DNA from: Devosia salina | Lineage (GTDB): Bacteria; Pseudomonadota; Alphaproteobacteria; Rhizobiales; Devosiaceae | NCBI RefSeq assembly: GCF_019504385.1 | Contig: NZ_CP080590.1 | Span: forward strand, 2,336,001-2,400,000 | DNA: 64,000 nucleotides | Reading direction: 5' to 3' | Part shown: positions 26,043-34,879 of the stretch, piece after piece | How the letters are laid out: each line of letters opens with the position of its first letter | How positions within the stretch are numbered: the first letter of the stretch is position 1 | Notes under the pieces: generated by a model | Told to the model about the DNA's origin: nothing | What the model saw: only the letters and a program-made list of their open reading frames with translations | The model's database searches: none | Made by a program: the position numbers and the translations under genes

Positions 26043-27029
26043 CTATTGTCCGACGATCTGGGGCAGCGCCGCCAGGTCTTCCGGTGCCATCTGGTCGAGC
26101 GGGTCGGCGCTGGCCGAGGCCATGCGCACGGTGAGCTCCTGGGCGCGCATCGTGTCCATCTCGGCAAGAATGGGCGCCATTTTGCGCGGGCTCATCATCT
26201 TGGCGACGCGCAACAGCACCTCGATGTCGAGCGCATTGAAAATGTTGGCCGCGTCCTTGGGCTTCATGGTCTCATACATGGCCACGATGCCGGCGAACTG
26301 GCCTTCCTCCATTTCCTTGCGCTGTTCAACCAGCGCGGCAATCTGCCCCTCGAGCGCCTCCAGGGTCTGCTGCCGCTCCTCGATCCGCTTTTCCGCGGCC
26401 TCGACCAGCGAGGCGCGCATCGCCAGCTCCTGCTCGTAGCTGTCCAGTTCGGTCCGCCGGTTGGACAGACGCTCAAGCAGTGCCTGTTCGGTGAGCGTTG
26501 ATCCTCCGGCGCCGAGCGGCGTCACCCCATCCGGCGTCAGCATCAGCGGCTGGGCATCGCCGGGCGGCGGGCAGTCCGCCGGAATGACCGTCAATTGGCC
26601 CTCGCTGGTGTCCTCCTCGCCCTTTTCGGACACGGGTCGCGGGTCGCACGCATTCTCGGCAGCGACGACATTGCTGGGGGTCTCACCGTGACCGCCATCG
26701 GCGGCGGCATCGCCTTGTGCTGCTGCCTCGCCTTCGCCTGACGACCCATGCTCGGCCGCCGGAGCGCCATGGCCTTCAGCGCCAGACGCGGACTCGCCCA
26801 GCGTGGGTGTACCGTCGCTCAGGGTGGGACTGGCGTCCTCTATGGTCGGCTCGCCCGGAAGCGTCACCGTTTCGCCAGGCGCTGCACCCGACCCGCCGCC
26901 GCCGGCCGCCTGAGCGATGCTCACCCCGGTCAGCACATAGCCGCCATTGGTCACCAGTCCGATGGTCTTGAGCACCAGGAGCGCGGCGACCGCCAGGATG
27001 ACGACCGGAAGCAGGCGGATATTGGTCAC
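26043..27029 (-). CDS. MotE-family motility protein
   Basis: The 328-residue protein has an N-terminal membrane anchor (LLPVVILAVAALLVLKTIGL), a long low-complexity acidic linker, a coiled coil (about residues 190-240: LVEAAEKRIEERQQTLEALE) and a C-terminal MgtE-N-like domain (PKDAANIFNALDIEVLLRVA, MSPRKMAPILAEM). This matches MotE, a periplasmic chaperone for MotC in rhizobia. It overlaps the DUF6468 gene by four bases in an operon after fliL and fliM. Confidence 0.82.
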   Translation of the reverse strand: MTNIRLLPVVILAVAALLVLKTIGLVTNGGYVLTGVSIAQAAGGGGSGAAPGETVTLPGEPTIEDASPTLSDGTPTLGESASGAEGHGAPAAEHGSSGEGEAAAQGDAAADGGHGETPSNVVAAENACDPRPVSEKGEEDTSEGQLTVIPADCPPPGDAQPLMLTPDGVTPLGAGGSTLTEQALLERLSNRRTELDSYEQELAMRASLVEAAEKRIEERQQTLEALEGQIAALVEQRKEMEEGQFAGIVAMYETMKPKDAANIFNALDIEVLLRVAKMMSPRKMAPILAEMDTMRAQELTVRMASASADPLDQMAPEDLAALPQIVGQ

Positions 27030-27457
27030 GCGGCCGCTCCGCGGCTACGCACGCGCTCGGACAATTGCTGCAGCGCGTTCTGCACCTTGTTCGGCGGTTC
27101 GACCGGTTCGATGGCCTGGCTGTGGCGAGCGACGCTGGTGATCTTGGCAATGCGCTCCATCAGCACCGTACCGGCAGTCACATGGTTTGCCAGCTCGACA
27201 CCGAAACGCTCGGCCTCTTCGAGGCGCGCAGTCAGCGACAGGTCGGCCTCGACCGCCGTCGACTTCAGCTCCTTGATCGCCTGGTTGGCCAGATTGGTGG
27301 CACTGACGAGGTCCGCCACCATCTGCCGCATCGCATCCTTGTCCTGGTGCAGGCGCTGGAGGCGCTGGTTCAGGATGACGCAATAGCCGATGGTCAGGGC
27401 CAGCAGGATTGCCACAGCGCCTTCCACAAATAGTCCAAGAGGCAGCCCGAACATCAT
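27026..27457 (-). CDS. DUF6468 flagellar-operon protein
   Basis: The 143-residue protein has one N-terminal membrane helix (FVEGAVAILLALTIGYCVIL) followed by a helical region (NQRLQRLHQDKDAMRQMVAD and LTARLEEAERFGVELANHVT). It matches DUF6468, found between fliM and motE in alphaproteobacteria; function unknown but motor-related by position. It overlaps fliM by four bases (start ATG 27457 or 27454) and motE by four. Confidence 0.8.
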   Translation of the reverse strand: MMFGLPLGLFVEGAVAILLALTIGYCVILNQRLQRLHQDKDAMRQMVADLVSATNLANQAIKELKSTAVEADLSLTARLEEAERFGVELANHVTAGTVLMERIAKITSVARHSQAIEPVEPPNKVQNALQQLSERVRSRGAAA

Positions 27458-28650
27458 CGTCCTTCCATCGTCTCGTCGATTGCCTCAAAGGCCGCCATGG
27501 TGACCTTGGGCGGGTTGAGCGGGCGCGTGACCCGCACGGAAACATGATTGCCGATATGGCCCATGATGGCCTCGGTCAGTTCGACATCGCCACACCGTAG
27601 CCGCACCGGATCGCTCGGGCTGCGCTCGAACATCAGCGTCTGGCCCGGCTTCATGTTGAGCAGGCGGGAGAGCGGCAATTGCTGCTCGTGCAGCACGGCC
27701 TCGATCTCGACATCGGCCTGGAAGATCTCGGTGGCCAGATGCCCTTCCCAGATCGGATCGCGACCGAACTTTTCACCCATGAACATCTGCAGCAGCTGTT
27801 CGCGGATCGGCTCGATCGTGGCATAGGGCAGGAGGATTTCGATCTTGCCGCCGCGATCATCCATTTCGATGCGCAGCTCGATCAAAATGGCAGCATTGCC
27901 CGGCCGCGAAATGGCGGCAAAGCGCGGATTGGTCTCCATGCGCTCGAGCTTGAAATTGATCTGGGTCACCGGCTCGAAGGCGCGATGCGTGTCCTCGAGG
28001 ATGATCTCGATCATCTTGCGGGCCAGCGCCATCTCGATGGTCGTGTAGGGCCGCCCCTCGACGCGGATATTGCCGCCGATGCGGCGCCCGCCGAGCAGCA
28101 CGTCGATCATCGAATAGATGAGGTTGGAATCGACCGTGAGCAGGCCGTAATTCTCCCATTCCTCGGCCTTGATCACCGAGAGAATGGCCGGCAGCGGGAT
28201 GGAATTGAGATAGTCGCCGAAGCGGACCGAGGAGATCGAATCCATCGTCACTTCGACATTGTCGCTGGTGAAATTGCGCAGCGAGGTCGTCGCCAGCCGC
28301 ACCAGGCGGTCGAAGACGATCTCCAGCATCGGCAGGCGTTCATAGCTGACCAGCGCCGAATTGATCAGCGCCTGCACGCCCGTCAGCTCGACATTGCTGC
28401 CTGCACTGGCATCGAAGCCGAGCAGGCTGTCGATTTCGTCCTGGTTGAGGACGCGATCGGCGCCGCCTTCCCCGTCGCCATCGCCACCTTCAAGCATGGC
28501 GGCCCATTCGGCGGCGGCAGCGGCAGCGCGCTCTTCCTCGCTCATGTCGCTTTCATCGACCACCGCGCCGGCGGCCGGATCGGCGGCCGTGCCGATATCG
28601 TCCAGCCCCCAGTCGTCGCTCAGCTTGTCCTGATCGCTCGGCCCCGCCAT
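27454..28650 (-). CDS. fliM: Flagellar motor switch protein FliM
   Basis: The 398-residue C-ring protein carries the CheY-P binding motif LNQDEIDSLLGF, but at about residues 65-75 instead of the N-terminus, after an acidic Ala-rich extension. The middle domain (YERLPMLEIVFDRLVRLATT, DYLNSIPLPAIL) and C-terminal SpoA domain (LPLSRLLNMKPGQTL, RCGDVELTEAIMGHIGNHVS) are intact. It overlaps fliL by one base and the DUF6468 gene by a few. Confidence 0.96.
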   Translation of the reverse strand: MAGPSDQDKLSDDWGLDDIGTAADPAAGAVVDESDMSEEERAAAAAAEWAAMLEGGDGDGEGGADRVLNQDEIDSLLGFDASAGSNVELTGVQALINSALVSYERLPMLEIVFDRLVRLATTSLRNFTSDNVEVTMDSISSVRFGDYLNSIPLPAILSVIKAEEWENYGLLTVDSNLIYSMIDVLLGGRRIGGNIRVEGRPYTTIEMALARKMIEIILEDTHRAFEPVTQINFKLERMETNPRFAAISRPGNAAILIELRIEMDDRGGKIEILLPYATIEPIREQLLQMFMGEKFGRDPIWEGHLATEIFQADVEIEAVLHEQQLPLSRLLNMKPGQTLMFERSPSDPVRLRCGDVELTEAIMGHIGNHVSVRVTRPLNPPKVTMAAFEAIDETMEGR

Positions 28651-29153
28651 TACTGCACCAGGATTTCCTTGAAGAGCACGCTCTCCACATGGGCGGGATA
28701 GATGGCCAGGTTCACCCGGCGCAGCAGTTCTTCCTTGAGCCGGTAGATACCGGCCGACCCTTCGAGGTCGCTCTTGCGCAGTTCGCGCATATAGACCTGG
28801 AAGGCGTCGATGACCTTGGCCAGCCGCGGCTGGATTTCGGTCATCATGTGTTCATCAGCGACCTCCAGGGCGATGGTGAGCTTCATGAACGAGGGGCTGT
28901 CCTGCCCCTCCGAATTGAGGTTCACCATCATCGGCGGCAGGTTGAAGATAAAGGTATCATGGGCTTCCGCGCCCGCTTCGGCGCCGCCATGCCCGTCGGC
29001 AGCGGCCTCTCCGCCGCCCGAGGACGACAGGAAGAAGAACAGCCCCCCACCGGCCAGCAGCAGCACGATGGCGGCCGCCCCGATGATGATGAAGAGCTTG
29101 GGAATGCCCTTCTTGGCCGGCGCTTCCGTTCCCGCTTCTGCTTCCGCAGCCAT
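28650..29153 (-). CDS. fliL: Flagellar basal body-associated protein FliL
   Basis: The 167-residue inner-membrane protein has one helix (LFIIIGAAAIVLLLAGGGLF) and a periplasmic stomatin-like domain (FNLPPMMVNLNSE, FMKLTIALEVADEHMM, IYPAHVESVLFKEILVQ). FliL surrounds the stator and increases its power. It heads fliL-fliM-DUF6468-motE and is divergent from flgF, with CtrA-like and ftr-like sites between. Confidence 0.94.
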   Translation of the reverse strand: MAAEAEAGTEAPAKKGIPKLFIIIGAAAIVLLLAGGGLFFFLSSSGGGEAAADGHGGAEAGAEAHDTFIFNLPPMMVNLNSEGQDSPSFMKLTIALEVADEHMMTEIQPRLAKVIDAFQVYMRELRKSDLEGSAGIYRLKEELLRRVNLAIYPAHVESVLFKEILVQ

Positions 29154-29222
29154 GAATAGGCCCTACCAAACGCCTGCATTTCCGGTCGATTCCGGCTTGC
29201 TGTCCAGCTAAGGCGCAGTTGG

Positions 29223-29280
29223 TTAACGAATGGTTACGAAGTGCCCTGAACCGGCAGATTTTGCCGGGCAGCTTTTGCCG
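29223..29280. promoter_or_regulatory. CtrA-like box and paired ftr-like sites between fliL and flgF
   Basis: TTAA-CGAATGG-TTAC (29223-29237) is one base from TTAA-N7-TTAA and lies 70-84 bases before fliL. CCGGCAGATTTTGCCGG (29251-29267), with perfect 6-bp arms, and an abutting GGGCAGCTTTTGCCG (29266-29280) are ftr-type elements. They sit about 75-105 bases upstream of the sigma-54-type flgF promoter, the position expected of an enhancer. Confidence 0.7.
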
Positions 29281-29354
29281 ATTGCGACGGAAATGTCTGC
29301 CGCTGGTTAGCAGGCGCAATTTCTCAAGTCATTGATTTTATTAAAATTGTTGCC

Positions 29355-29371
29355 TTGGCACGGTTTCTGCA
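29355..29371 (+). promoter_or_regulatory. Sigma-54-type promoter of flgF
   Basis: TTGGCACGGTTTCTGCA matches TTGGCACG-N4-TTGCA with one change in the -12 element. The GG and GC dinucleotides have the required spacing. It lies 67 bases before the flgF start and would drive flgF-flgG-flgA-flgH. Confidence 0.8.
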
Positions 29372-29437
29372 AAGTAAACGGGTGAGGCAACCGGCTTGGG
29401 GAAGCAGGCTGTCTCGGGGACCAAACCGGGGATTGTC

Positions 29438-30178
29438 ATGATCGAGAACGCGCAACTCATCGGCCTCAGTCGGCAGATCGCGCTGCAGCGCCAGCTGGAC
29501 GTGGTGGCCAACAATATCGCCAACCTCAACACCACTGGTTTCAAGGCAGAGCAGATCCTGTTCGAGGAATATGTGATGCCGGTCGCCCGCGACAATGACT
29601 TTCCCTCGCTCGACCAGCCCCTGTCCTATGTGCAGGACTGGGCCACCATGCATGACATGACCGGCGGCGCCATCGTGCAGACCGGCAACGAGCTCGACGT
29701 CGCCCTTAACGGCGACGGCTTCTTCGCCGTGCAGACCGCCGGCGGTGAACGCTGGACCCGGGCCGGCTCCTTCCAGCTCAACAATCAGGGCACGCTGGTC
29801 GACCAGTCCGGCAATCCGGTGCTGGGCACTGGCGGCCCGATCCAGTTCGGCCCCGATGAGGTCGGCATCACCATTGCCAGCGACGGCACGGTCTCATCCA
29901 GCGCCGGCGCGAAGGGCCAGCTCCGCATTGTCGAATTCGCCAATGCCCAGGACCTCAAGCGCGAGGGCCTCAACCTCTATTCCGGCGGCCAGCCGCAGGC
30001 CAACACCACCACCCGTGCCATGCAGGGCCACGTCGAGCGCTCCAACGTCTCGGGTGTGACCGAAATGGCCGAAATGATCCGCGTGCAGCGAGCCTACGAA
30101 TCCGCTGCCTCCCTGGCCCAGAAGCAGGATGACATGCGCCGCAATGCCATCCAGCGCCTGGGCGACGCCAACGCCTGA
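29438..30178 (+). CDS. flgF: Flagellar basal-body rod protein FlgF
   Basis: The 246-residue proximal rod protein begins with IGLSRQIALQRQLDVVANNI followed by ANLNTTGFK, carries GNELDVALNGDGFFAVQT, and ends GVTEMAEMIRVQRAYESAA. The start at 29438 (MIENAQLIG) was preferred to an in-frame start at 29396, which would begin within the leader expected from the sigma-54 promoter. First gene of the flgF-flgG-flgA-flgH operon. Confidence 0.94.
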   Translation: MIENAQLIGLSRQIALQRQLDVVANNIANLNTTGFKAEQILFEEYVMPVARDNDFPSLDQPLSYVQDWATMHDMTGGAIVQTGNELDVALNGDGFFAVQTAGGERWTRAGSFQLNNQGTLVDQSGNPVLGTGGPIQFGPDEVGITIASDGTVSSSAGAKGQLRIVEFANAQDLKREGLNLYSGGQPQANTTTRAMQGHVERSNVSGVTEMAEMIRVQRAYESAASLAQKQDDMRRNAIQRLGDANA

Positions 30179-30196
30179 ACCTGAGGACCTTCCGCC

Positions 30197-30982
30197 ATGA
30201 AAGCACTTTATATCGCATCGACCGGCATGGGCGCCCAGGAACGCAATGTCGAAGTCATTTCCAACAATATCGCGAACATGCGCACCACGGGCTACAAGCG
30301 CCAGCGTGCGGAGTTCCAGGACCTGCTCTACCAGCAGATCACCCGCGCCGGTTCGCAGACCTCGGACCAGGGCACGCTGGTGCCTGCCGGGCTCGAAATC
30401 GGCTCGGGCGTGCGCACCGTCTCCACGCCGCGCGTCATGAGCCAGGGCTCGGTGAACCTGACCGAGGGTGAGCTGGACGTCGCCATCCGCGGCGAAGGCT
30501 TCTTCATGATCCAGCTGCCCGGCGGCCGCACCGGCTACACTCGCGACGGCTCCTTCGAGCGCGACGCGGAGGGCACGCTGGTGACCTCGAGTGGTTATCC
30601 GGTCGATCCGGGCATCACCATTCCAGGCAATGCCCGCGGCGTATCCATCGCCCCCGACGGCACCGTCGAAGCCTTCATTGGCACCGACACCACCGCGACC
30701 CAGATTGGTCAGTTGCAGCTCGCCCGCTTCGTCAACAAGTCGGGCCTCGAATCCATGGGCGACAACCTCTTCCTCGAGACCGCTGCCAGCGGTCCGGCCC
30801 AGGTCAGCGTCCCCAATACCGACGGCGCCGGGGACCTGCTCCAGAACTATCTCGAAATGGCCAATGTGAACTCGGTGACCGAGATCGCCGATCTCATCGC
30901 CGCCCAGCGCGCCTACGAGATGAACGCCCGCGTCATCTCCGGCGCCGACCAGATGATGCAGGCCACCAGCCAGCTGAGCTGA
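30197..30982 (+). CDS. flgG: Flagellar distal rod protein FlgG
   Basis: The 261-residue protein begins MKALYIASTGMGAQERNVEV, then NNIANMRTTGYKRQRAEFQD, carries LTEGELDVAIRGEGFFMIQ, and ends AQRAYEMNARVISGADQMMQ, all diagnostic of FlgG. Length is normal. It follows flgF by 18 bases. Confidence 0.97.
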   Translation: MKALYIASTGMGAQERNVEVISNNIANMRTTGYKRQRAEFQDLLYQQITRAGSQTSDQGTLVPAGLEIGSGVRTVSTPRVMSQGSVNLTEGELDVAIRGEGFFMIQLPGGRTGYTRDGSFERDAEGTLVTSSGYPVDPGITIPGNARGVSIAPDGTVEAFIGTDTTATQIGQLQLARFVNKSGLESMGDNLFLETAASGPAQVSVPNTDGAGDLLQNYLEMANVNSVTEIADLIAAQRAYEMNARVISGADQMMQATSQLS

Positions 30983-30990
30983 GGAGACTG

Positions 30991-31941
30991 ATGATGAAGA
31001 CAATGCGCTCCCTCGTCCTGGCCCTGACGCTGTCCCTCTCGGCCACGACTGCCTTCGCTGCCCCGGTGCTCCGCGCCGATGTCACCGTCAACGACCCGGT
31101 CGTTACCGTCGGCGACATGTTCGAGGATGCCGGCGTGCTGGCCGAGCAGCCCCTGTTCCGCTCGCCAATGCCCGGCACCACCGGCAATGTCGACCTCGCC
31201 GCCATTCGTTCGGCCACCGCCCGCATCGGCCTGACCCGCTTCGAAGTCAACGGGCTGGCTCAGGTCCGCGTTTCCCGCGCCGCCGCCGTCGTCGATCACG
31301 ACCTGCTGGCCGGGCTGATCGCCGAAGACCTGCGCAATCGCGGCATCCTGGGCGAAGGCATGAGCGCCAATACCCTGTTCGCCACGCCCGTCGATCCGAT
31401 CAATGTAGCGGCCACCGGCGTGCCGGCCCGCCTCGACAATCTCCGTTACCTGCCCGGCAATGGCACCTTCTCCGCTCGCTTCCAGCTTGCCGGCATCGAC
31501 CGGCCGCTCGACATCTCGGGCAGCATCGAGATCAGCATCGAGGCGCCGCACCTGCTGGCCGGCCTGCCCGCCGGCACCGTCCTGCGCCCCGAGCATATCG
31601 TCATGCGCCCCCTGCCCATCCAGCAGGCCGACGCCCAGGGCGTAGCCGGCCTCGACCAGCTGGTCGGCATGGCGCTGAACCGCCAGAGCCGCGACGGCAT
31701 GCTGCTGCGCGCCAGCGATGTCAGCGTGCCGCTCGCCGTCGCCAAGAATGACCTCGTCACCATCTACTACCGCCAGGGTCCGATGACCCTGACCGTCAAG
31801 GGCCAGGCCGTCACCGGCGCCGCCGAAGGCGCCCCGCTTCAGGTCCTGAACCTGGTGTCCCGCCGCGTCATCAGCGCCACCGTGGTGGCGCCGGGCGCGG
31901 TGGAAGTCACCGCCGCCCCCATTACCCTTGCCGGCCTCTAA
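30991..31941 (+). CDS. flgA: Flagellar P-ring assembly chaperone FlgA
   Basis: The 316-residue periplasmic protein has a signal peptide (SLVLALTLSLSATTAFA) and the C-terminal SAF domain of FlgA (AGTVLRPEHIVMRPLPI-like region, then DQLVGMALNRQSRDGMLLR and VTIYYRQGPMTLTVKGQAV). FlgA chaperones FlgI during P-ring assembly. Its start (ATG 30991 or 30994) follows GAGGAG, eight bases after flgG. Confidence 0.93.
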   Translation: MMKTMRSLVLALTLSLSATTAFAAPVLRADVTVNDPVVTVGDMFEDAGVLAEQPLFRSPMPGTTGNVDLAAIRSATARIGLTRFEVNGLAQVRVSRAAAVVDHDLLAGLIAEDLRNRGILGEGMSANTLFATPVDPINVAATGVPARLDNLRYLPGNGTFSARFQLAGIDRPLDISGSIEISIEAPHLLAGLPAGTVLRPEHIVMRPLPIQQADAQGVAGLDQLVGMALNRQSRDGMLLRASDVSVPLAVAKNDLVTIYYRQGPMTLTVKGQAVTGAAEGAPLQVLNLVSRRVISATVVAPGAVEVTAAPITLAGL

Positions 31942-31952
31942 TTCAGGGACAG

Positions 31953-32705
31953 ATGAAAATGAACATCGCCAAGATCGCCACCATCCTGACCCTGGCCGCC
32001 GCGCTTGCCGGCTGTAACACCATGGACCGCCTCGCCAATGTCGGGCAGGCCCCCGTGCTGACGGCCATCGCCGACCCGACCACCACGGCTGGATACCAGC
32101 CGGTGCGCATGCCCATGCCCGAGCCGATCGCCGATACCTACCAGGCCAATTCGCTGTACCGCACCTCGGCCAAGGGCTTTTTCAAGGACGAGCGCGCCCA
32201 CCGCGTCGGCGACATCCTCACCGTCCTCGTCACCATCGACGACAGCGCCCAGATCAACAACAACACCCAGCGCTCGCGCAATTCCACCAACAGCGCCGGC
32301 ATGGGCGGCCTGTTCGGCGCCGTCTTCTCCAACGCCACCTCCTCGGCCGATCTCAATGTCGATCCGCAGGCCGCCATCGACTTCAACTCCGGCATCAAGG
32401 ACGCCGGCAATGGCTCGGTGAACCGCAGCGAGGCGCTCGAGACTTCGGTGGCCGCCGTGGTCACCCAGGTTCTACCCAATGGCAATCTGGTCATTGAGGG
32501 CCGGCAGGAAGTGCGGGTGAACTTCGAGGTCCGCGACCTGATCGTGGCTGGCATCGTCCGGCCCTCCGACATCCAGGCCAACAACACCATTCCCTCCACC
32601 AAGATCGCCGAAGCCCGCATCTCCTACGGTGGCCGCGGCCAGATCACCGATGTGCAGCAGCCGCGCTATGGCCAGCAGGTGATGGACGCCATCCTGCCCT
32701 TCTAG
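31953..32705 (+). CDS. flgH: Flagellar L-ring lipoprotein FlgH
   Basis: The 250-residue outer-membrane lipoprotein has a lipobox LAGC at about residue 21, then SLYRTSAKGFFKDERAHRVG, DILTVLVTIDDSAQINNNT, and the conserved LPNGNLVIEGRQEVRVNFE and ISYGGRGQITDVQQPRYGQQ. It forms the L ring. Last gene of the flgF operon; fliL and flgH flank oppositely directed operons. Confidence 0.96.
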   Translation: MKMNIAKIATILTLAAALAGCNTMDRLANVGQAPVLTAIADPTTTAGYQPVRMPMPEPIADTYQANSLYRTSAKGFFKDERAHRVGDILTVLVTIDDSAQINNNTQRSRNSTNSAGMGGLFGAVFSNATSSADLNVDPQAAIDFNSGIKDAGNGSVNRSEALETSVAAVVTQVLPNGNLVIEGRQEVRVNFEVRDLIVAGIVRPSDIQANNTIPSTKIAEARISYGGRGQITDVQQPRYGQQVMDAILPF

Positions 32706-32852
32706 GCAGCCTTCCCCTCGGCGGCGCACTCCCCCATCCGCGCCGCCGCTTACCCCGGCCGCTCCAGAACGGAACGGCACGGCCCGCGACGCAGAACGCG
32801 CCGGGCCTTCTCCCGGGGGCCTGCTGTCCCAGGCTCGGTCCCCACCCCCCAC

Positions 32853-32879
32853 GAGGCGCAGCTTCCCCGGCTGCGCCTC
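32853..32879 (+). terminator. Hairpin in the gap after flgH
   Basis: GAGGCGCAGC and GCTGCGCCTC form a perfect 10-bp stem with a 7-base loop, 148 bases after flgH, followed only by TCCCCATTTC. It is a weak terminator candidate. The rest of the 233-base gap (32706-32938) holds no recognised gene. Confidence 0.5.
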
Positions 32880-32938
32880 TCCCCATTTCGGCAACCACCT
32901 TCCATCGCTATGGGTTAGCCATGACAAGGAGGACGCTT

Positions 32939-33157
32939 ATGAACCTTGCGACCGGTATCGCTGTGGGTATCGCCATTGGGGCAGGGATTGGCGTGGCCCT
33001 GGACAACATCGCCCTGGGCGTCGGCATTGGCATCGCCATTGGCGTAGCCCTGGACAACATCGCCCTGGGCGTCGGCATTGGCATCGCCATTGGCGTAGCC
33101 CTTGGCACTGCGGGCGCCAAGCGCTCGGACAAAGGTCCACCAGACACCAAGTCTTGA
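32939..33157 (+). CDS. Glycine-zipper repeat membrane protein, hypothetical
   Basis: The 72-residue protein consists almost wholly of alternating Gly and Ile/Val/Ala, e.g. GIAVGIAIGAGIGVALDNIA, with the unit GVALDNIALGVGIGIAI repeated. Glycine-zipper patterns pack membrane helices closely, so one or two tight membrane hairpins are likely. The start at 32939 is set by AGGAGG seven bases upstream; an in-frame ATG at 32921 precedes that site. Similar small proteins occur in unrelated bacteria, but no function is known. The gene contains a DNA tandem repeat. Confidence 0.65.
   Translation: MNLATGIAVGIAIGAGIGVALDNIALGVGIGIAIGVALDNIALGVGIGIAIGVALGTAGAKRSDKGPPDTKS
32996..33103 (+). repeat. 51-bp in-frame tandem repeat
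   Basis: A unit beginning GCCCTGGACAACATCGCCCT occurs at 32996 and again, essentially identically, at 33047, with a third partial copy starting at 33098. The 51-bp period equals 17 codons, so copy number can change without a frameshift. A degenerate version precedes the first unit. Confidence 0.92.
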
Positions 33158-33208
33158 TCCCTTCACCCAGCTATGAAAGACATCGGCGGTCCCATTCAGG
33201 AGCCTGCC

Positions 33209-34705
33209 ATGTCTTTCCAGAAACTCGATGATCTCGGCCGCAAGCTCGAGGCGCTCGAACATGCCCTCAGCATTCTCGGGGCGGATGAAGCGACCCACAT
33301 GGCTGTCGGCGGCGGGGAAAAGCGCGCCGAGGCCATGGCCAATCTGGCCGGCATGTATCACGCCCAGGCCACCGCGCCGCAGATTGCCGACTGGATCGAT
33401 GCAGCACGCAACGAAGACCTCAACGAGGACCAGCAGCGGGCCCTGGCCGAGTTCGAGCGGAGCTATGTCAACGCCACCTGCCTGCCCACCGAATTCGTCG
33501 AGCGCCGCACCGCGGCCACCATGCGCTCCGAGCAATTGTGGCGCGAGCTGCGCGCCAAGGGCGACTGGGATTCGTTCCTGCCGGCGCTCGAAGGTGTCAT
33601 CGGCCTCGTGCGCGAAGAAGCGGCCCTGCGCTCCGCCGCGACTGGTCTGGCGCCTTACGACGCCCTGATGGATCAATATGATCCCGGCAACCGCACCGCC
33701 GAGATCGACGCCGTCTTTGCCGATTTGAAGACTTTCCTCAAGGACTTCGTGCCCACCGCCCTGTCGGTGCAGGAGGATCGCCTGGCGCAGCGACCGCGCA
33801 AGTCCCTCAACGCGCCCTTCCCCATCGAGAAGCAGCGCGAGCTGGGCCTGGCCGCCATGCGCGCCGTCGGGTTCGACTTCACCCATGGCTCGCTGGCCGT
33901 GTCACACCACCCCTTCTGTGGCGGCGTGCCTACCGATGTGCGCATGACCACGCGCTACCGCACCGACCAGTTCCTGCCCTCGCTGATGGGCGTGCTGCAC
34001 GAAACCGGCCACGCCCTTTACGAGCAGGGCCTGCCCAAGGAATGGTCGCATTGGCCGCTGGGCAAGGCGCGCGGCATGGGCATGCATGAAAGCCAGAGCC
34101 TGTTCGTGGAAATGCAGCTCGCCAGAAGCCCGGAATTCTGGGAGTTCATGCTGCCCCTGGTGCACCAGCATCTGGGCGATGACGCCATCCCCGGCTGGGA
34201 CATTGCCGACGTGCTCAATGAGGTCAATTTCGTCGAACGCGGCTATATCCGCGTCGACGCCGACGAGGTCACCTACCCTCTCCATGTCATCCTGCGCTAC
34301 GAGCTGGAGCAGGAACTGGTCTCGGGGAAGCTCGAAGCCAGCCAGATCCCCGAGGCCTGGGATGCGCGGATGACCGAATATCTTGGCATCTCGACCATCA
34401 ACGACCCCAAGGACGGGCCGATGCAGGACGTGCACTGGCCCGGCGGCGCCTTCGGCTATTTCCCCAGCTATACGCTGGGCGCCATGATCGCCGCCCAGCT
34501 TGCCGCCGCCATGCAGAAGGACCTCCCCGACATGCGCGCGCAGATGCGCGAGGGCGACTTCGCGGCCATCAACCAGTGGCGGGCCGATAAGGTTTGGTCT
34601 CAGGCCTCGCGCTACTCAACCCCCGAGCTGATCACCCGCGCCACCGGCGAACCGCTCAATGCCGATCACTTCAAGGCCCACCTCAAGTCCCGCTACGGCA
34701 GATAG
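33209..34705 (+). CDS. M32 family metallocarboxypeptidase
   Basis: The 498-residue zinc peptidase removes C-terminal residues from peptides. The catalytic motif HETGH lies in LMGVLHETGHALYEQGLPKE, the downstream zinc Glu in MGMHESQSLFVEM, and the family motifs DVRMTTRY and EVTYPLHVILRYELE are present. Full length. The start at 33209 follows AGGAG; an extension to 33173 is not conserved. It stands alone with a terminator. Confidence 0.95.
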   Translation: MSFQKLDDLGRKLEALEHALSILGADEATHMAVGGGEKRAEAMANLAGMYHAQATAPQIADWIDAARNEDLNEDQQRALAEFERSYVNATCLPTEFVERRTAATMRSEQLWRELRAKGDWDSFLPALEGVIGLVREEAALRSAATGLAPYDALMDQYDPGNRTAEIDAVFADLKTFLKDFVPTALSVQEDRLAQRPRKSLNAPFPIEKQRELGLAAMRAVGFDFTHGSLAVSHHPFCGGVPTDVRMTTRYRTDQFLPSLMGVLHETGHALYEQGLPKEWSHWPLGKARGMGMHESQSLFVEMQLARSPEFWEFMLPLVHQHLGDDAIPGWDIADVLNEVNFVERGYIRVDADEVTYPLHVILRYELEQELVSGKLEASQIPEAWDARMTEYLGISTINDPKDGPMQDVHWPGGAFGYFPSYTLGAMIAAQLAAAMQKDLPDMRAQMREGDFAAINQWRADKVWSQASRYSTPELITRATGEPLNADHFKAHLKSRYGR

Positions 34706-34733
34706 TTTCTGAACAAATTCAACTGGATAGGAG

Positions 34734-34764
34734 AGGCGGCGGAATCACTTCCGTCGCCTTTTAC
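34734..34764 (+). terminator. Terminator of the M32 peptidase gene
   Basis: AGGCGGCGGAA/TTCCGTCGCCT forms a stem with one G-T pair, followed by TTTTA, 28 bases after the stop. Confidence 0.82.
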
Positions 34765-34879
34765 TTGATGAACCCAGTCTGAATCGCTGCTTCAGGCGCG
34801 GTTCCGGATCACTCCCCTAGAACAGTCTCCATCAACAACGCGGTCGGAGGGACCGCAGCCCCAGCAAGGAGACGACAAA

